DNA of 64,000 nucleotides from Streptomyces rugosispiralis (GCF_024505145.1 NZ_JANIAA010000002.1:310001-374000); one strand, 5' to 3'. Numbered from the stretch's first letter, positions 1 to 9,125 are shown. Numbers and translations are program-made. Notes: generated from the letters alone by a model not told the origin.

Positions 1-188
1 CGGCCCTCGACGCGTTCAGCACCGAGCCGCTGCCCGCCGACCACCCGCTGCGCCAGGCCCCGTGCACCGTGCTCACCTCCCACATGGCCGCCTGCACGCC
101 CGAGGCCAACCAGGCCATGGGCGCGATGGTGGCCGAGGACATCGTCCGCGTACTGGCCGGTGAGGAGCCGCACCACCCGGTGCGCTGA
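1..188 (+). CDS. D-isomer-specific 2-hydroxyacid dehydrogenase, C-terminal part (cut by window edge)
   Basis: The last 62 codons of a gene entering from the left, in the frame that begins at base 3. The peptide has the family's closing block: ALDAFSTEPLP followed by DHPLRQAPCTVLTSH, where the His of TSH corresponds to the catalytic acid/base His of the 2-hydroxyacid/phosphoglycerate dehydrogenase family, then a terminal helix. Such enzymes reduce 2-keto acids with NAD(P)H in the cytoplasm. The substrate cannot be told because the nucleotide-binding domain lies outside the window. The stop is TGA at 186-188. Confidence 0.8.
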   Translation, partial: ALDAFSTEPLPADHPLRQAPCTVLTSHMAACTPEANQAMGAMVAEDIVRVLAGEEPHHPVR

Positions 189-217
189 TACACGGCGAGC
201 CGCACCACCCGGCGCGC
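165..217. repeat. 21-bp direct repeat spanning the stop codon of the dehydrogenase
   Basis: Bases 165-185 (the last coding bases of the dehydrogenase) recur at 197-217 with one mismatch, 32 bp apart. A short CCCGGCA heptamer array follows at about 230-256. This looks like a small slippage duplication. No function is evident. Confidence 0.6.
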
Positions 218-329
218 CGGGACACGGCGGCACCCGGCACCCGGCACCCGGCACGACACGCTCCCACACGACCCCTGTCCCCATTCCGGATACCGGCGAC
301 GGCGCCGGAAGATCCTCTAAGGACCCGCT

Positions 330-1757
330 ATGTCCACCACGACCGACGGCGCCACGGCGGCGCCGCCGCCCGCGCAGGCCGACCCGTACGCGCTGCGCGC
401 CGAAGACGCCCGCCCGGCACCCGAGACCTTTCGCGGCCGACTGCGCCACCTCGGCCCCGGGCTCGTGCTGTCCGCCGCCGTCGTCGGCTCCGGTGAACTG
501 ATCACCACCACCTCGCTCGGCGCGAAGGCCGGGTTCGCCCTGCTGTGGCTGGTGATCGTCTCGACCGCGGTCAAGGTGTGGGTGCAGATGGAACTGGCCC
601 GCTGGACCATCCTCAACGGCCGGCCCGCGCTCGACGGCTTCCGCGACGTCGGCCCCCGGATCGGCCGGCTGAGCTGGATCAACTGGCTCTGGATCGGCAT
701 GGACTTCGCCAAGATGTTCCAGCGCGGCGGCATCATCGGCGGCACCGCCGCCGCCTGCTCGATCCTGCTGCCGATCCACGGCGGGTCGCTGAGCACATCG
801 TCGCTGACGATCTGGGCCCTCATCGTGACCGGCGCCGCCATCCTCATCCTGCAGACGGGCAAGTACCCCGTCGTCGAGCGGGTCGAGGTCGTCGGCATCA
901 CGCTGAAGACGATCATCACCTTCGGCCTGGCCCTCGCCCTGCCGTTCACCGCCTTCGGATACGGTCCCGAGCAGTTCGCCGACGGGATGAGCTTCCAGAT
1001 CCCCGCGGGCACGGTCGGCATCGCGCTCGCCATGTTCGGCATCACCGGCGTCGGCGCCGACGAGATGACGACGTACACCTACTGGTGCCTGGAGAAGGGC
1101 TATGCCCGCTGGACCGGCCCCGACGACGGCACCGAGCAGCGCGCCCGGCGGGCCGAGGGCTGGCTCAAGGTCATGCGGCTCGACGTGGCCGTCTCCTGGG
1201 TCGTGTGCACCATCTGCACCCTGTCCTTCTACGTGATCGGCGCCTCGGTGCTCCACCCGCAGGGCCTGGTGCCCGAGGGCAACGAGATGATCACCACGCT
1301 GTCCCACATCTACACCGACACGCTCGGCCCATGGGCGGAGTACCTGTTCCTGGCCGGGGCGATCGCCGTCCTCTTCTCGGTCACCGTCGCCTCGTCGGCC
1401 AGCGTTCCCCGCCTGTGGACCAACACCCTCGGGCTGCTCGGCGTGGTCGACTGGCACGACATGCGCTCGCGCACGCGCACCATCCGCATCCTCACCTGCT
1501 GTCTGCCCCCGGTGTGGATGTGCATCTTCCTGTGGGTGCAGTCCCCGGTCCTGATGGTGCAGATCGGCGGCATCGGCGGTGGCATCTTCCTGCTCGCGGT
1601 CGTGGTCGCGGTCTGGCGCCTGCGCTACACCGGCGTCCCGCCCCGCTTCCGCGCCAACCCCTGGCTGACCGTCGCCCTCGTCCTGAGCAGTGTGGCGATC
1701 GCCTTCCTCGGGGTGTACGGAGTGCTCGACACCCTCGAGCTCACGCCCGGCAGCTGA
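330..1757 (+). CDS. Nramp-family-like divalent metal transporter
   Basis: A 475-residue integral membrane protein with about 11 hydrophobic segments. The first segment carries GPGLVLSAAVVGSGELITTT. This is the Nramp signature position, but the DPGN metal-ligand motif of true Mn/Fe transporters is replaced by GSGE. The second half has GITGVGADEMTTYTYW where classic members have their TM6 MPH motif. These substitutions are typical of the broad Nramp-related group whose substrates are largely untested, so metal specificity should not be assumed. An AAGGAC ribosome binding site sits about 8 bases before the ATG. It stands alone between the dehydrogenase end and a convergent LysR gene. Confidence 0.8.
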   Translation: MSTTTDGATAAPPPAQADPYALRAEDARPAPETFRGRLRHLGPGLVLSAAVVGSGELITTTSLGAKAGFALLWLVIVSTAVKVWVQMELARWTILNGRPALDGFRDVGPRIGRLSWINWLWIGMDFAKMFQRGGIIGGTAAACSILLPIHGGSLSTSSLTIWALIVTGAAILILQTGKYPVVERVEVVGITLKTIITFGLALALPFTAFGYGPEQFADGMSFQIPAGTVGIALAMFGITGVGADEMTTYTYWCLEKGYARWTGPDDGTEQRARRAEGWLKVMRLDVAVSWVVCTICTLSFYVIGASVLHPQGLVPEGNEMITTLSHIYTDTLGPWAEYLFLAGAIAVLFSVTVASSASVPRLWTNTLGLLGVVDWHDMRSRTRTIRILTCCLPPVWMCIFLWVQSPVLMVQIGGIGGGIFLLAVVVAVWRLRYTGVPPRFRANPWLTVALVLSSVAIAFLGVYGVLDTLELTPGS

Positions 1758-1760
1758 CCC

Positions 1761-1785
1761 GGCGGCGAGCTGCGCACGCGCCGCC
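1761..1785. terminator. GC hairpin between convergent genes
   Basis: GGCGGCG at 1761-1767 pairs with CGCCGCC at 1779-1785 across an 11-base loop, just after the transporter stop and before the convergent LysR stop. There is no U-tract, as is usual in high-GC actinobacteria. Confidence 0.4.
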
Positions 1786-1822
1786 CCGGCACCGCACACC
1801 GCCCAGCCCCGCCGAGATCCGC

Positions 1823-2635
1823 TCAGGCGCGCCGCAGCGTCGCCGTGGCGATCTCCAGGAAGTCGCGCAGCGGTTGCTTCTCGTGCCGGTCCGCGGTGAC
1901 GGCCAGGCAGGTCTCGGCCCCCGGGGCGTCCGTGACGGGCAGGTGGACGAGGTCGGGGCGGGAGTAGGAGCGCGCGGCACTCAGCGAGATGAGCGCGACA
2001 CCGTGCCCGGCGGCGATGAGTTCGAACTTCTCCTCGATGGAGGACATCGGCCGGTTCGCCGCGTCGAGCATCTTCTCGCCGTCGAGGTCGGCGCGGATGA
2101 GCTGCTCGCGGCGCGCCAGCGGATGCGTCGCGGGCATGCAGGCGACCCTGGGCTCGTGGCCGATGGGGATGGTGCGCAACCCCGAGTCGTCGAAAGGCTG
2201 TCGCAGATACGCGACCTGGGCCCGGCCGTCCCGCAGCGGTGCGTCCGGTTGCCACCAGTGGGCCGGGACGACGTCGGTCTCGACGTCCGGGTGGCGCGAT
2301 GTGAAGGCCCGGATCGCGGCCGACACACGCAGCCCGGGGGAGAAGGCGACAACGAGGCGCTGGGCGCCCCGTTCGGCGTCGTGTACGCGCCGCACCGCCG
2401 CGGCGACCGTACCCAGGATCCGCTGCGCCTCCTCGTGGAGCTGCTTCCCGGCGGCGGTCAGCTCCACGCTGCGGGTGGTCCGTACGAGCAGGGCGCACTC
2501 CAACTCCCGCTCGAACGCCTTGATCTGGCGGCTGAGGACCGGCTGGGCGATGAAGAGCTGTTCCGCGGCCCGGCCGAAGTGCCGGTGCTCGGCCACCGCG
2601 GCGAAATAGCGGAGCTTGCGCAGATCGAGATCCAT
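1823..2635 (-). CDS. LysR-family transcriptional regulator
   Basis: 270 residues. The N-terminal winged helix reads LRKLRYFAAVAEHRHFGRAA, then an AQPVLSRQIKAFERELE recognition helix (residues about 5-65). A periplasmic-binding-like effector domain follows and is somewhat short for the family (about 300). It is divergent from the NmrA-like/SDR pair at 2704-4289 with 68 bp between the starts, the usual arrangement for a LysR protein controlling its neighbour. The effector is unknown. Confidence 0.9.
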   Translation of the reverse strand: MDLDLRKLRYFAAVAEHRHFGRAAEQLFIAQPVLSRQIKAFERELECALLVRTTRSVELTAAGKQLHEEAQRILGTVAAAVRRVHDAERGAQRLVVAFSPGLRVSAAIRAFTSRHPDVETDVVPAHWWQPDAPLRDGRAQVAYLRQPFDDSGLRTIPIGHEPRVACMPATHPLARREQLIRADLDGEKMLDAANRPMSSIEEKFELIAAGHGVALISLSAARSYSRPDLVHLPVTDAPGAETCLAVTADRHEKQPLRDFLEIATATLRRA

Positions 2636-2641
2636 GCCCTC

Positions 2642-2667
2642 AAGGTATCAATTGCCGGGAAAGGTAT
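2642..2667. promoter_or_regulatory. Possible LysR operator in the divergent promoter
   Basis: AAGGTAT occurs at 2642-2648 and again at 2661-2667, 19 bp apart (about two helical turns), with the palindrome CAATTG between them at 2649-2654. The interval lies between the divergent LysR and NmrA-like starts. Assignment to LysR is inference from position. Confidence 0.35.
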
Positions 2668-2703
2668 TGGACGCCACAGGTCGCCCGCCCCGAGACTCAC
2701 CAC

Positions 2704-3600
2704 ATGATCGTTATTACCGCTCCCACCGGCCAGATCGGCAGCCGGGTCATGGGAATCCTGCTCAACGAGGCCCCCGAGCGCGGCGAAGAGCTGCGTGTCA
2801 TCGTGCGCGACCCGGGGAAGCTCCCCGACGCCGTCCGCGACCGCGTCGACGTCGTCACCGGCTCGCACGGCGACGCCGAGGTCGTCGACCGGGCCTTCGC
2901 CGGCGCGGACGCCGTCTTCTGGCTGGCCCCGCCGCACCCGCGGGCACCGAGTCTGGACGCCGCCTACTCCGGGTTCACCCGCGCCGCCGCGAAGGCGTTC
3001 ACGGTCCACGGGGTCGGACACGTCGTCGGCGTCTCGGCGCTCGGCCGCGGCACTCCCGCCGCCGGCCGCGCCGGGCATGTGACGGCGTCGCTGGCCATGG
3101 ACGACCTCATCGCGGGGACGGGTGTGGCCTACCGGGCGCTCGCCTGCCCCAGCTTCATGGACAACCTGCTGCGGCAGGTGGCCTCGATCCGCGACGACGG
3201 CGTGTTCACCGACACCGCCGCCGCCGACCGCACGGCACCGATGGCCACCACCGGAGACATCGCCGCGGCCGCCGCCGGTCTGCTGCTCGACCGCTCGTGG
3301 ACGGGGACGGGCGAGGTCCCGGTGCTGGGCCCCGAGGACCTTTCGGCCAACGACATGGTGCGCATCATGTCCGAGGTGCTCGGCCGTCCGATCCGCTACC
3401 AGCGGCAGTCGCTGGAGGACCTCCGCGCCGCATTCACCGGGCGCGGCGTCGGCGACGCCATCGTGCAGGGCTACGTCGACATGATGCGCTCCAAGGACGA
3501 CGGCATCGACGTGGGCGTGCGGCGCACCCCCGGGACCGCCAGTCCGACGACCTTCCGCCAGTGGTGCGAAGAGGTCCTCAAGCCGGCGGTCCAGGCGTGA
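2704..3600 (+). CDS. NmrA-like / atypical SDR NAD(P)-binding protein
   Basis: 298 residues. A Rossmann fold opens at residue 2 with ITAPTGQIGSR, matching the GxxGxxG nucleotide loop of NmrA-like and NAD(P)H:quinone-oxidoreductase-type atypical SDRs. There is no YxxxK catalytic pair. After residue 70, AVFWLAPPHP and the AAKAFTVHGVGHVVGVSALG block match the same family. Likely roles are redox sensing or quinone/flavin reduction; the substrate is unknown. It is translationally coupled to the following SDR gene, whose GTG overlaps its stop (GTGA). Probably under control of the divergent LysR. Confidence 0.8.
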   Translation: MIVITAPTGQIGSRVMGILLNEAPERGEELRVIVRDPGKLPDAVRDRVDVVTGSHGDAEVVDRAFAGADAVFWLAPPHPRAPSLDAAYSGFTRAAAKAFTVHGVGHVVGVSALGRGTPAAGRAGHVTASLAMDDLIAGTGVAYRALACPSFMDNLLRQVASIRDDGVFTDTAAADRTAPMATTGDIAAAAAGLLLDRSWTGTGEVPVLGPEDLSANDMVRIMSEVLGRPIRYQRQSLEDLRAAFTGRGVGDAIVQGYVDMMRSKDDGIDVGVRRTPGTASPTTFRQWCEEVLKPAVQA

Positions 3601-4289
3601 ACGCTCCCAGGACCGCTCTCATCATCGGCGCGTCCCGCACCCTCGGACTCGGCCTCGCCACCGAGTACGCACACCGCGGCTGGAACGTCATCGGCACCGT
3701 CCGGGGCGAGCGGCGCACCGGCCTCCACGACCTGGCCGAGGCGTCCGGCGGCCGGGTCACGGTCGAGTCGTTGGACATGACGGAGCCGGACGAGATCGCC
3801 GCGCTGCGCGAGCGCCTGGCCGAGCGCACCCTCGACCTGCTGTTCGTCAACGCCGCCATCACCAGGGGCGACGTTCCGATCGGCGACGTTCCGACGGAGA
3901 TGTTCATCGAGGTCATGGTCACCAACGCGCTCAGCCCCATGCGCGTGGTCGAGTCCCTCCGCTCGCTGGTGGCCCCGACCGGCACCATCGGCGTCATGTC
4001 CTCGCGCCAGGGCAGCCTCGGCCTGAACACCAGGGGCGGCCAGGACGTCTACCGTGCCGGCAAGTCCGCCCTGAACCAGCTGATGCGCAGCTACGCCGCC
4101 CGGTACGCCGAAGCCGCGCACACACTGCTGCTCATGTGCCCCGGCCACGTCCGCACCGAGCTCGGCGGCCCGGACGCACCGCTGACCATCGACCAGTCCA
4201 TCCCGGGCGTGGTGGACACGATCGACCGCCACAGCGGCGAACCGGGCCTGAAATTCCTCAACTACCAGGACCAGCTCGTGCCCTGGTAG
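3597..4289 (+). CDS. Short-chain dehydrogenase/reductase
   Basis: 230 residues from a GTG at 3597 that overlaps the upstream TGA. N-terminal IIGASRTLGLGLATEY is the SDR cofactor loop. LLFVNAAITRGD corresponds to the NNAG segment, MSSRQGSL carries the catalytic Ser and VYRAGKSALN supplies Tyr and Lys (YxxxK). It is a complete classical SDR of ordinary length, expected to use NAD(P)H on a carbonyl/alcohol substrate. It is an operon partner of the NmrA-like gene. The substrate is not deducible. Confidence 0.85.
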   Translation: MNAPRTALIIGASRTLGLGLATEYAHRGWNVIGTVRGERRTGLHDLAEASGGRVTVESLDMTEPDEIAALRERLAERTLDLLFVNAAITRGDVPIGDVPTEMFIEVMVTNALSPMRVVESLRSLVAPTGTIGVMSSRQGSLGLNTRGGQDVYRAGKSALNQLMRSYAARYAEAAHTLLLMCPGHVRTELGGPDAPLTIDQSIPGVVDTIDRHSGEPGLKFLNYQDQLVPW

Positions 4290-4317
4290 CCCAGGTAGCC
4301 CTGGTGACAGCCGTTCG

Positions 4318-4341
4318 GCCCGGGGGTGGCGGCACCCGGGC
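4318..4341. terminator. Bulged GC hairpin between convergent genes
   Basis: GCCCGGGGGTG pairs imperfectly with CACCCGGGC, with a two-G bulge, in the 59 bp between the SDR stop and the convergent metallo-hydrolase stop. Confidence 0.4.
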
Positions 4342-4348
4342 TCCTCCC

Positions 4349-5137
4349 TCAGCCGGCCCGCATCCGCTCGTACAGGGCCGGGTCGTGGGCGCAGACGATC
4401 GTCAGGTCGGGTTCCGCGCGCCGGTGCAGCTCGCCGAGGCGGGCGTGGTTGGCGCGGACCTGTTTCAGGTCGTACGCGACGGCCGCCTCCATGGCGCGGA
4501 GGGCCGTGGGCACGGGGGCGCGGCCGTCGAGGGTGCCGGAGTGATAGAAGGCGTCCCCGGCGTGCAGGATCCAGCGGGTGCCCGTGTCGACCGCGACACA
4601 GGCGTGGCCGCGGGTGTGGCCGGGGAGGGAGACCAGGACGATGCCGGGCGCGACGGAGTCGAGCTCCTTGGCGGCGGCGAACCCGCGCCACGCCTCGCCG
4701 TCCGGGCCGTGTTCGACGACGCTCGGGCCGTGCGCCCACTGGGCGGGGCGGAACCGGCGGCGTTCGCGCCACGAGGGGGCGTGGACCGCGCCCTGTGTCT
4801 CGGCCGCGGTGACGTGGACGGTGGCGTGCGGAAAGTCGGCGAGGCCGCCGATGTGGTCGGCGTCGAAGTGGGTGAGGACGATGTGGCGGACGTCGTCGCG
4901 CTGGAAGCCGAGCCGTTCGACCTGGCGGGCGGCGGTTTCCTCGGGGTCCAGGGCCGGTCTGAGGTAGTGGCGGACCGCGCCCACACGGCGGCCATGGGTG
5001 GCGATGTCCATCAGGCCGAAGCCGGTGTCGACGAGCACGAGCCCCTGTGCGTCCGTCTCGAGGAGGAGGACGTGGCAGACCAGCCGCGGTCCGCAGCGCA
5101 GGCGCATGGTGCCGCAGTTGAGGTGGTGGACCTTCAC
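4349..5137 (-). CDS. MBL-fold metallo-hydrolase (lactonase-like)
   Basis: 262 residues from a GTG at 5137 that overlaps the upstream stop as GTGA. It carries the metallo-beta-lactamase motif THFDADH (HxHxDH variant) near residue 80, then SLPGHTRGH and HAGDAFYH supplying the later metal His/Asp ligands, so a dinuclear zinc site looks intact. The order of motifs resembles AHL-lactonase/glyoxalase-type hydrolases. It is the last gene of a three-gene operon (6797 to 4349) with an NTF2-like protein and a second, degenerate MBL protein. The substrate is unknown, with lactones or thioesters most likely. Confidence 0.85.
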   Translation of the reverse strand: MKVHHLNCGTMRLRCGPRLVCHVLLLETDAQGLVLVDTGFGLMDIATHGRRVGAVRHYLRPALDPEETAARQVERLGFQRDDVRHIVLTHFDADHIGGLADFPHATVHVTAAETQGAVHAPSWRERRRFRPAQWAHGPSVVEHGPDGEAWRGFAAAKELDSVAPGIVLVSLPGHTRGHACVAVDTGTRWILHAGDAFYHSGTLDGRAPVPTALRAMEAAVAYDLKQVRANHARLGELHRRAEPDLTIVCAHDPALYERMRAG

Positions 5138-5697
5138 GACAGGTCCGCCTTCGGTGTGTTGACGAGGGCGGGGTCCGGGGTGCCGCCGGCTTCCTCGAGG
5201 AGTCCGCGCAGACAGCGGACGACCAGGGGCCAGTTGCGCGGGTTGCGCAGGTTCAGGCCGCCGATCAGCTGTTTCAGCAGCGTGAGGCTGTCGAAGTAGA
5301 TCCGCTCGCAGACGAGGTTCTCGCCGCCGTCTCCGTCGTCCTCGAAGATGAAGTACGCGGTCATGCGGACCCGGAAGCGGTTTCCGGTGGGCGGGATCGC
5401 GCCCAGCGGGCCGAGGTGGGTGCCCAGCAGCCAGAATTCGACGATCACGGCGTCGCCGCTGTGACGCAGGGCGATGATCTCGTGGTCCTGGTCGGGGAAG
5501 GCACGGCGGCTGTCGCGGTAGTAGCCGCGTACGGCCGTACCGCCGTCGTGGACCGTCATGGTGGGGATCAGTTCGTACCGCGGATGCGGGAAGGTGGCCA
5601 GGACGTCGTCCCACTCCTGGCGGACCTCGTCGTGGAAGTGGTCCAGAACCAGCTTCTGGCGGTACGCGAGGATCTCGTCGCTGATCACGGTGGTCAT
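5134..5697 (-). CDS. NTF2/SnoaL-like fold protein
   Basis: 187 residues starting [10 protein letters not shown]. The ATG at 5697 overlaps the preceding gene's stop (ATGA). The [20 protein letters not shown] segment and the later FILEDD-type strand pattern ([10 protein letters not shown]) fit the alpha+beta cone of SnoaL/NTF2-like polyketide-cyclase or ester-associated proteins. It sits between two MBL-fold genes, so it may bind or isomerise the same small substrate. No catalytic residue can be named with confidence. Confidence 0.7.
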   Translation of the reverse strand: MTTVISDEILAYRQKLVLDHFHDEVRQEWDDVLATFPHPRYELIPTMTVHDGGTAVRGYYRDSRRAFPDQDHEIIALRHSGDAVIVEFWLLGTHLGPLGAIPPTGNRFRVRMTAYFIFEDDGDGGENLVCERIYFDSLTLLKQLIGGLNLRNPRNWPLVVRCLRGLLEEAGGTPDPALVNTPKADLS

Positions 5698-6797
5698 GGG
5701 TGGGTCACTGCCTTGTGGGTGAAGGTGGGGCCGGTGCCGGGGCTGGTCCAGGCGGCGGTCAGCTCGCTGGAGGGGAAGAACTGGAGGAAGCGGGGGTCGG
5801 CCTGGGCACGGTCGACGAGCGTCTTCTCGATGATGAGCGAGTTGTACTGCTCGGCCGTCGTCTCGATGGTGTTGGCGTTGAGTACGACCTCCTGCTGCCA
5901 GGCGCGAGCCCAGCGGGCGATGCCGGGCATGCGGGAGTGCTCGGGGGTCAGGCATTCGGCGGCGATGGCGTTCTCACTGGACGCCCAGATGCCGCTGGAG
6001 GTGTTCAGCAGGAGGGTCTGGTTGCCGAGCACATGGCCGGGGGTGGAGATGACCGCGACACCGGGGCCGAGGAGCAGCGAGCCGTCGACGGCGAGAAAGG
6101 CCTCGGGCCGCACATCCCGGTAGGTCTCGGGCTGGTACCAGGGCCGCTGAAGTGGGTGGAGCTCGGACATGGCCAGCAGTTCATGCCGCTGCACGATCAC
6201 CTTGGCGCGGGGGAACACCGGCTCGACCGGACCGTCGCCGATGTCCGGCTGGGGCGTGCTGGTGCCGATCCACCGGCGCAGGTCCTGGGTGTGCAGATGG
6301 TCGAAGAGGAGATAGTCGACGTCCTCGGGCGCGATGCCGAGCCGGGCCAGATGCCCGAGGACGGTGCCGTGTTCGGTGACCATCAGGGATCGCACCGGGC
6401 CGGGGGTGCGGCGGGCCAGTGCGGCGAAGTACGGGGTGTTGCGACCGAGTTGGACATCGCTGGGCTCGAACAGGAGCACCCGCCGCCGCCCGTCGCTCTC
6501 GGTCCAGCGGATGACGAGCATGCGGTTGGTGATGGCGAGGAACGGGGCGATGGCCCGGGAGGCACGGAAGAGGCCGAATCTCGTCGGATAGGGCAGGGTC
6601 ACCAGGTCGCAGGTGGTGACGGTGTCCGGGGTACCGGTCGCCGCGAACTCGGTGCGCAGCGCCTCTGCCCGGGTACGGGCCCACCCGAGCTGTGCGCCGT
6701 GGCCGCCGGGTACGTCCGCGAGGCCGCCGAGGGTGGTGATCGGGGTGCCGAGCGTGGGCATGTCCAGGACGTCGGTGTCCTGCCAGGCGAGCTTCAT
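5694..6797 (-). CDS. MBL-fold protein with degenerate metal motif
   Basis: 367 residues. The ATG at 6797 follows a GAAGGA ribosome binding site. The fold is recognisable from the order of strands, [28 protein letters not shown] and [13 protein letters not shown]. However, the usual HxHxDH is written HLHTQDL, lacking the Asp-His at the expected spacing, so the second metal site is probably altered or absent. First gene of the operon that continues with the NTF2-like and the intact MBL gene. It faces a TetR gene across two operator-like palindromes and is probably repressed by it. Confidence 0.7.
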   Translation of the reverse strand: MKLAWQDTDVLDMPTLGTPITTLGGLADVPGGHGAQLGWARTRAEALRTEFAATGTPDTVTTCDLVTLPYPTRFGLFRASRAIAPFLAITNRMLVIRWTESDGRRRVLLFEPSDVQLGRNTPYFAALARRTPGPVRSLMVTEHGTVLGHLARLGIAPEDVDYLLFDHLHTQDLRRWIGTSTPQPDIGDGPVEPVFPRAKVIVQRHELLAMSELHPLQRPWYQPETYRDVRPEAFLAVDGSLLLGPGVAVISTPGHVLGNQTLLLNTSSGIWASSENAIAAECLTPEHSRMPGIARWARAWQQEVVLNANTIETTAEQYNSLIIEKTLVDRAQADPRFLQFFPSSELTAAWTSPGTGPTFTHKAVTHP

Positions 6798-6886
6798 CGA
6801 TCGAGTCCTTCTCTGGTCAGCCGGTCCGGCTCGGTGCGGGTTCCATGAACTCGGCGAACTCGGCGGCGCGTTCACAACAACGCGAC

Positions 6887-6936
6887 ACTTGCACCGCAAG
6901 TCTTGTGGGCCGGAACGCTAGACTTGCGGCGTAAGT
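6887..6936. promoter_or_regulatory. Twin 15-bp TetR operators in divergent promoter
   Basis: ACTTGCACCGCAAGT at 6887-6901 is a perfect inverted repeat. ACTTGCGGCGTAAGT at 6922-6936 is the same site with one arm mismatch, 35 bp downstream. Both lie between the divergent MBL operon (start 6797) and TetR gene (start 6958), so the TetR protein very likely binds here and controls both directions. Confidence 0.8.
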
Positions 6937-6957
6937 GATGTCAAGGGAAGGTGACGC

Positions 6958-7656
6958 ATGACGGCGCGAGGAACCGGCCGTGGCAGGCGGGTCGGCCTGA
7001 CCCGCGAAAAGGTGATCGCGGCAGCGGTGACGATGATCGACCGCGACGGCCCCGACGCCTTCTCCCTGCGCAAACTGGCCACGGAACTCGACATCGAGAA
7101 CATGTCGCTCTACAACCACGTACCGAACAAGGAGGCCCTTCTCGACGGCGTCGCCGAAGCGCTGCTGGCCGGCATCGCCTTTCCCGAGGAGGAGGGCGGT
7201 ACCTGGCAGCAGCGGATCCGGGCGCACGCCGCCGCCTTCCGCGCCGCCGCCAAGCGGCATCCGAAGGCGTTCCCCCTGGTGCTGACCCGGCCCACGCAGT
7301 CACCCGCCGCCCTGGAGGCCATGCGCTCCACGCTGGCCTGCCTCGACGAACTCCGCCTCGCTCCCGAGGAGATGGTCCACGTCCTGCGCGGCTACACCGC
7401 CTTCATGGTCGGCTCGATCATGCGCGAACTGGGTTACGCCATCTATCTGGGCGCCATGGACAGCGACCAGGTCCAGCGGCGCACCGAAGCCATCGCGGCC
7501 TCCGGCGACCCGATTCTGACCGCGACCGCGCCCTATCTGGCCGACAGCGATCACGACGCGGAGTTCCAGTACGGCCTGGAGCTGATGATCTCCGGCCTGG
7601 CCGCCAAGGTCGGTGTTCCCTACGAGGCCCCGGCCGCGCGTATCAGTTCGATGTGA
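6958..7656 (+). CDS. TetR-family regulator
   Basis: 232 residues. N-terminal helix-turn-helix: LTREKVIAAAVTMIDRDG then FSLRKLATELDIENMSLYNHV (residues about 15-60). The variable ligand-binding half resembles the TetR_C_1 (tetracycline-repressor-like) group, with GYTAFMVGSIMREL as a dimerisation helix. It is preceded by the GGGAAGG ribosome binding site. Divergent from the MBL/NTF2 operon with two matching operators in between, so probably an autorepressor that responds to the operon's substrate. Confidence 0.92.
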   Translation: MTARGTGRGRRVGLTREKVIAAAVTMIDRDGPDAFSLRKLATELDIENMSLYNHVPNKEALLDGVAEALLAGIAFPEEEGGTWQQRIRAHAAAFRAAAKRHPKAFPLVLTRPTQSPAALEAMRSTLACLDELRLAPEEMVHVLRGYTAFMVGSIMRELGYAIYLGAMDSDQVQRRTEAIAASGDPILTATAPYLADSDHDAEFQYGLELMISGLAAKVGVPYEAPAARISSM

Positions 7657-7738
7657 TGTGTCACGAGTGGGTATCCGTCTTGCGGTGCGGCGCCCACCTG
7701 GGGATTTATGGCGACGCGGCTCGCCTAGAGTGCCGATC

Positions 7739-8575
7739 ATGTCTCAGTCAAAGATCTTCAGGAACCCTGCTCGGCAGCCGCTGTCCACCTCGATGCGGTC
7801 CCGGCACACGAAGAAGACCCTGATCGCGGCCGTCGGCATCGGCATGGCCGTCGCGTTGAGCGGATGCAACGAGGACACCGGCAGTGCCACGGACAAGGAC
7901 ACCGGCGCCGCGGAGTCGAAGTCGCCTTCCGCGGGGTCGTCCCAGTCCTCAGCCCCGGCGAACCCCTCGGGCGATCAGCCGTTGTTCACGGGGTGGCAGA
8001 CGCAGACCTCGCAGAAGCACCACTTCCGTTACGACGTGCCCGCCACGGCCGGCAAGTGGAAGGTCCTCGACGAGGAGACGGCCCTCTCCTACACGGACAA
8101 GAACGGCCAGCCGATCGTCGTCATGACCGCGGCCGGCAACTACCGCGAGGGCGGCTGCGCGTCGAGCCCCAACCCCAAGGCCATCGGCGAGGCGGGCAAG
8201 GGGCAGCTCGCCACCGTCGGCACCACGGGCGGCGGCAAGGACGGCACGCTCCAGGAGAACGCCCGCAACTGGGCGGGCAACTGGGGCTTCGCCGCGTACG
8301 GCGGTGCGGACCACAAGCCCAAGATCACGGTCAGTGAGGCCAAGCCGTGGAAGCACGGGGGTGTTGTCGGCTACACCGCGACCGCCCAGGTCACCGTCAC
8401 CAACCGCCCCAGCTCATGCGTCCCGCCGAAGGCCGTCGTGCACAGCGTCGCGCAGAAGCTCCCCGACGGGACGATGCACGGCTGGGTGATCTACGCGGAC
8501 CAGGGAGTTCCGAAGGCGCTGACGGACGCCGAGATCAAGAAGATCATGAGCACCGTCCGGTCCACCGGCAGCTGA
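7739..8575 (+). CDS. Secreted lipoprotein of unknown function
   Basis: 278 residues from ATG 7739 (a second ATG at 7793 is also possible). The basic stretch RSRHTKKTL leads into a hydrophobic helix ending LSGC, a lipobox, so the mature protein is anchored to the outer face of the membrane. A Ser/Ala/Pro-rich linker follows, then a globular domain with two Cys and the phrase HHFRYDVPATAGKWKVLD. The layout is common to Streptomyces lipoproteins of unknown role. No enzyme motif is visible. Confidence 0.75.
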   Translation: MSQSKIFRNPARQPLSTSMRSRHTKKTLIAAVGIGMAVALSGCNEDTGSATDKDTGAAESKSPSAGSSQSSAPANPSGDQPLFTGWQTQTSQKHHFRYDVPATAGKWKVLDEETALSYTDKNGQPIVVMTAAGNYREGGCASSPNPKAIGEAGKGQLATVGTTGGGKDGTLQENARNWAGNWGFAAYGGADHKPKITVSEAKPWKHGGVVGYTATAQVTVTNRPSSCVPPKAVVHSVAQKLPDGTMHGWVIYADQGVPKALTDAEIKKIMSTVRSTGS

Positions 8576-8647
8576 CACACGGCCGGCTGCCGGGCGGGGC
8601 GATTCGTCAGGCCGGGGAGCCGTACGGGGGTCGCCGGATGTTCGGGT

Positions 8648-8672
8648 GCCGGACCCGGAAGACGGGTCCGGC
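8648..8672. terminator. Perfect 10-bp hairpin between convergent genes
   Basis: GCCGGACCCG (8648-8657) and CGGGTCCGGC (8663-8672) form a perfect 10-bp stem with a GAAGA loop, between the lipoprotein stop and the convergent flavin-reductase stop. It probably serves both strands. Confidence 0.75.
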
Positions 8673-8687
8673 TGCGCCCGAGGCGGT

Positions 8688-9047
8688 TCAGGCGGAGGCG
8701 CGGAGCGGCGCCAGGGCTCCGCTCCAGGCGACGACCTGGTCGAGCAGGGTGTTCAGCGAGTCCACGCTGTGGTCGCCGGGCTTGAAGACGCTGAAGTTCT
8801 CGAACTCGGTGATCAGCGAGAGCGCCACCTGCTGGCGCACATCGGCCATCTGCAACTCGCCGACGACAAGCCGCAGATGCTCCACGGCCCGGGCGCCACC
8901 GACCCCGCCGTAGGAGACGAAACCGACCGCCTTGTTGTTCCACTCCGTGTAGAGATAGTCGATGGCGTTCTTGAGCACGCCGGAAGCGGCCAGTGGGGGC
9001 AGCGCCGGGGCGACGTCCACCGCCGCGGGCAGCAAGGTGACGTTCAC
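8688..9047 (-). CDS. N-terminally truncated NADPH-dependent FMN reductase-like protein
   Basis: 119 residues from GTG 9047, about 10 bases after GAGGG. From [18 protein letters not shown] onwards the peptide is a clear match to the second half of the flavodoxin-like NADPH:FMN reductases (about 190 residues), including [16 protein letters not shown], which binds the flavin ring. The first half with the phosphate-binding loop (usually GSxRxxR) is missing. It is replaced by about 20 unrelated residues rich in Ala, Val and Pro. A good sigma-70-like promoter lies upstream, so it may still be transcribed. Most likely a deletion remnant; a short functional protein cannot be excluded. Confidence 0.6.
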   Translation of the reverse strand: MNVTLLPAAVDVAPALPPLAASGVLKNAIDYLYTEWNNKAVGFVSYGGVGGARAVEHLRLVVGELQMADVRQQVALSLITEFENFSVFKPGDHSVDSLNTLLDQVVAWSGALAPLRASA

Positions 9048-9125
9048 AGGTACGGATCCCTCTGGTGAATCGGGTTGTGCGGGCCTCGCCGGCGGGCCCA
9101 CAGAGGAATGGTTGAACTGTCATCC

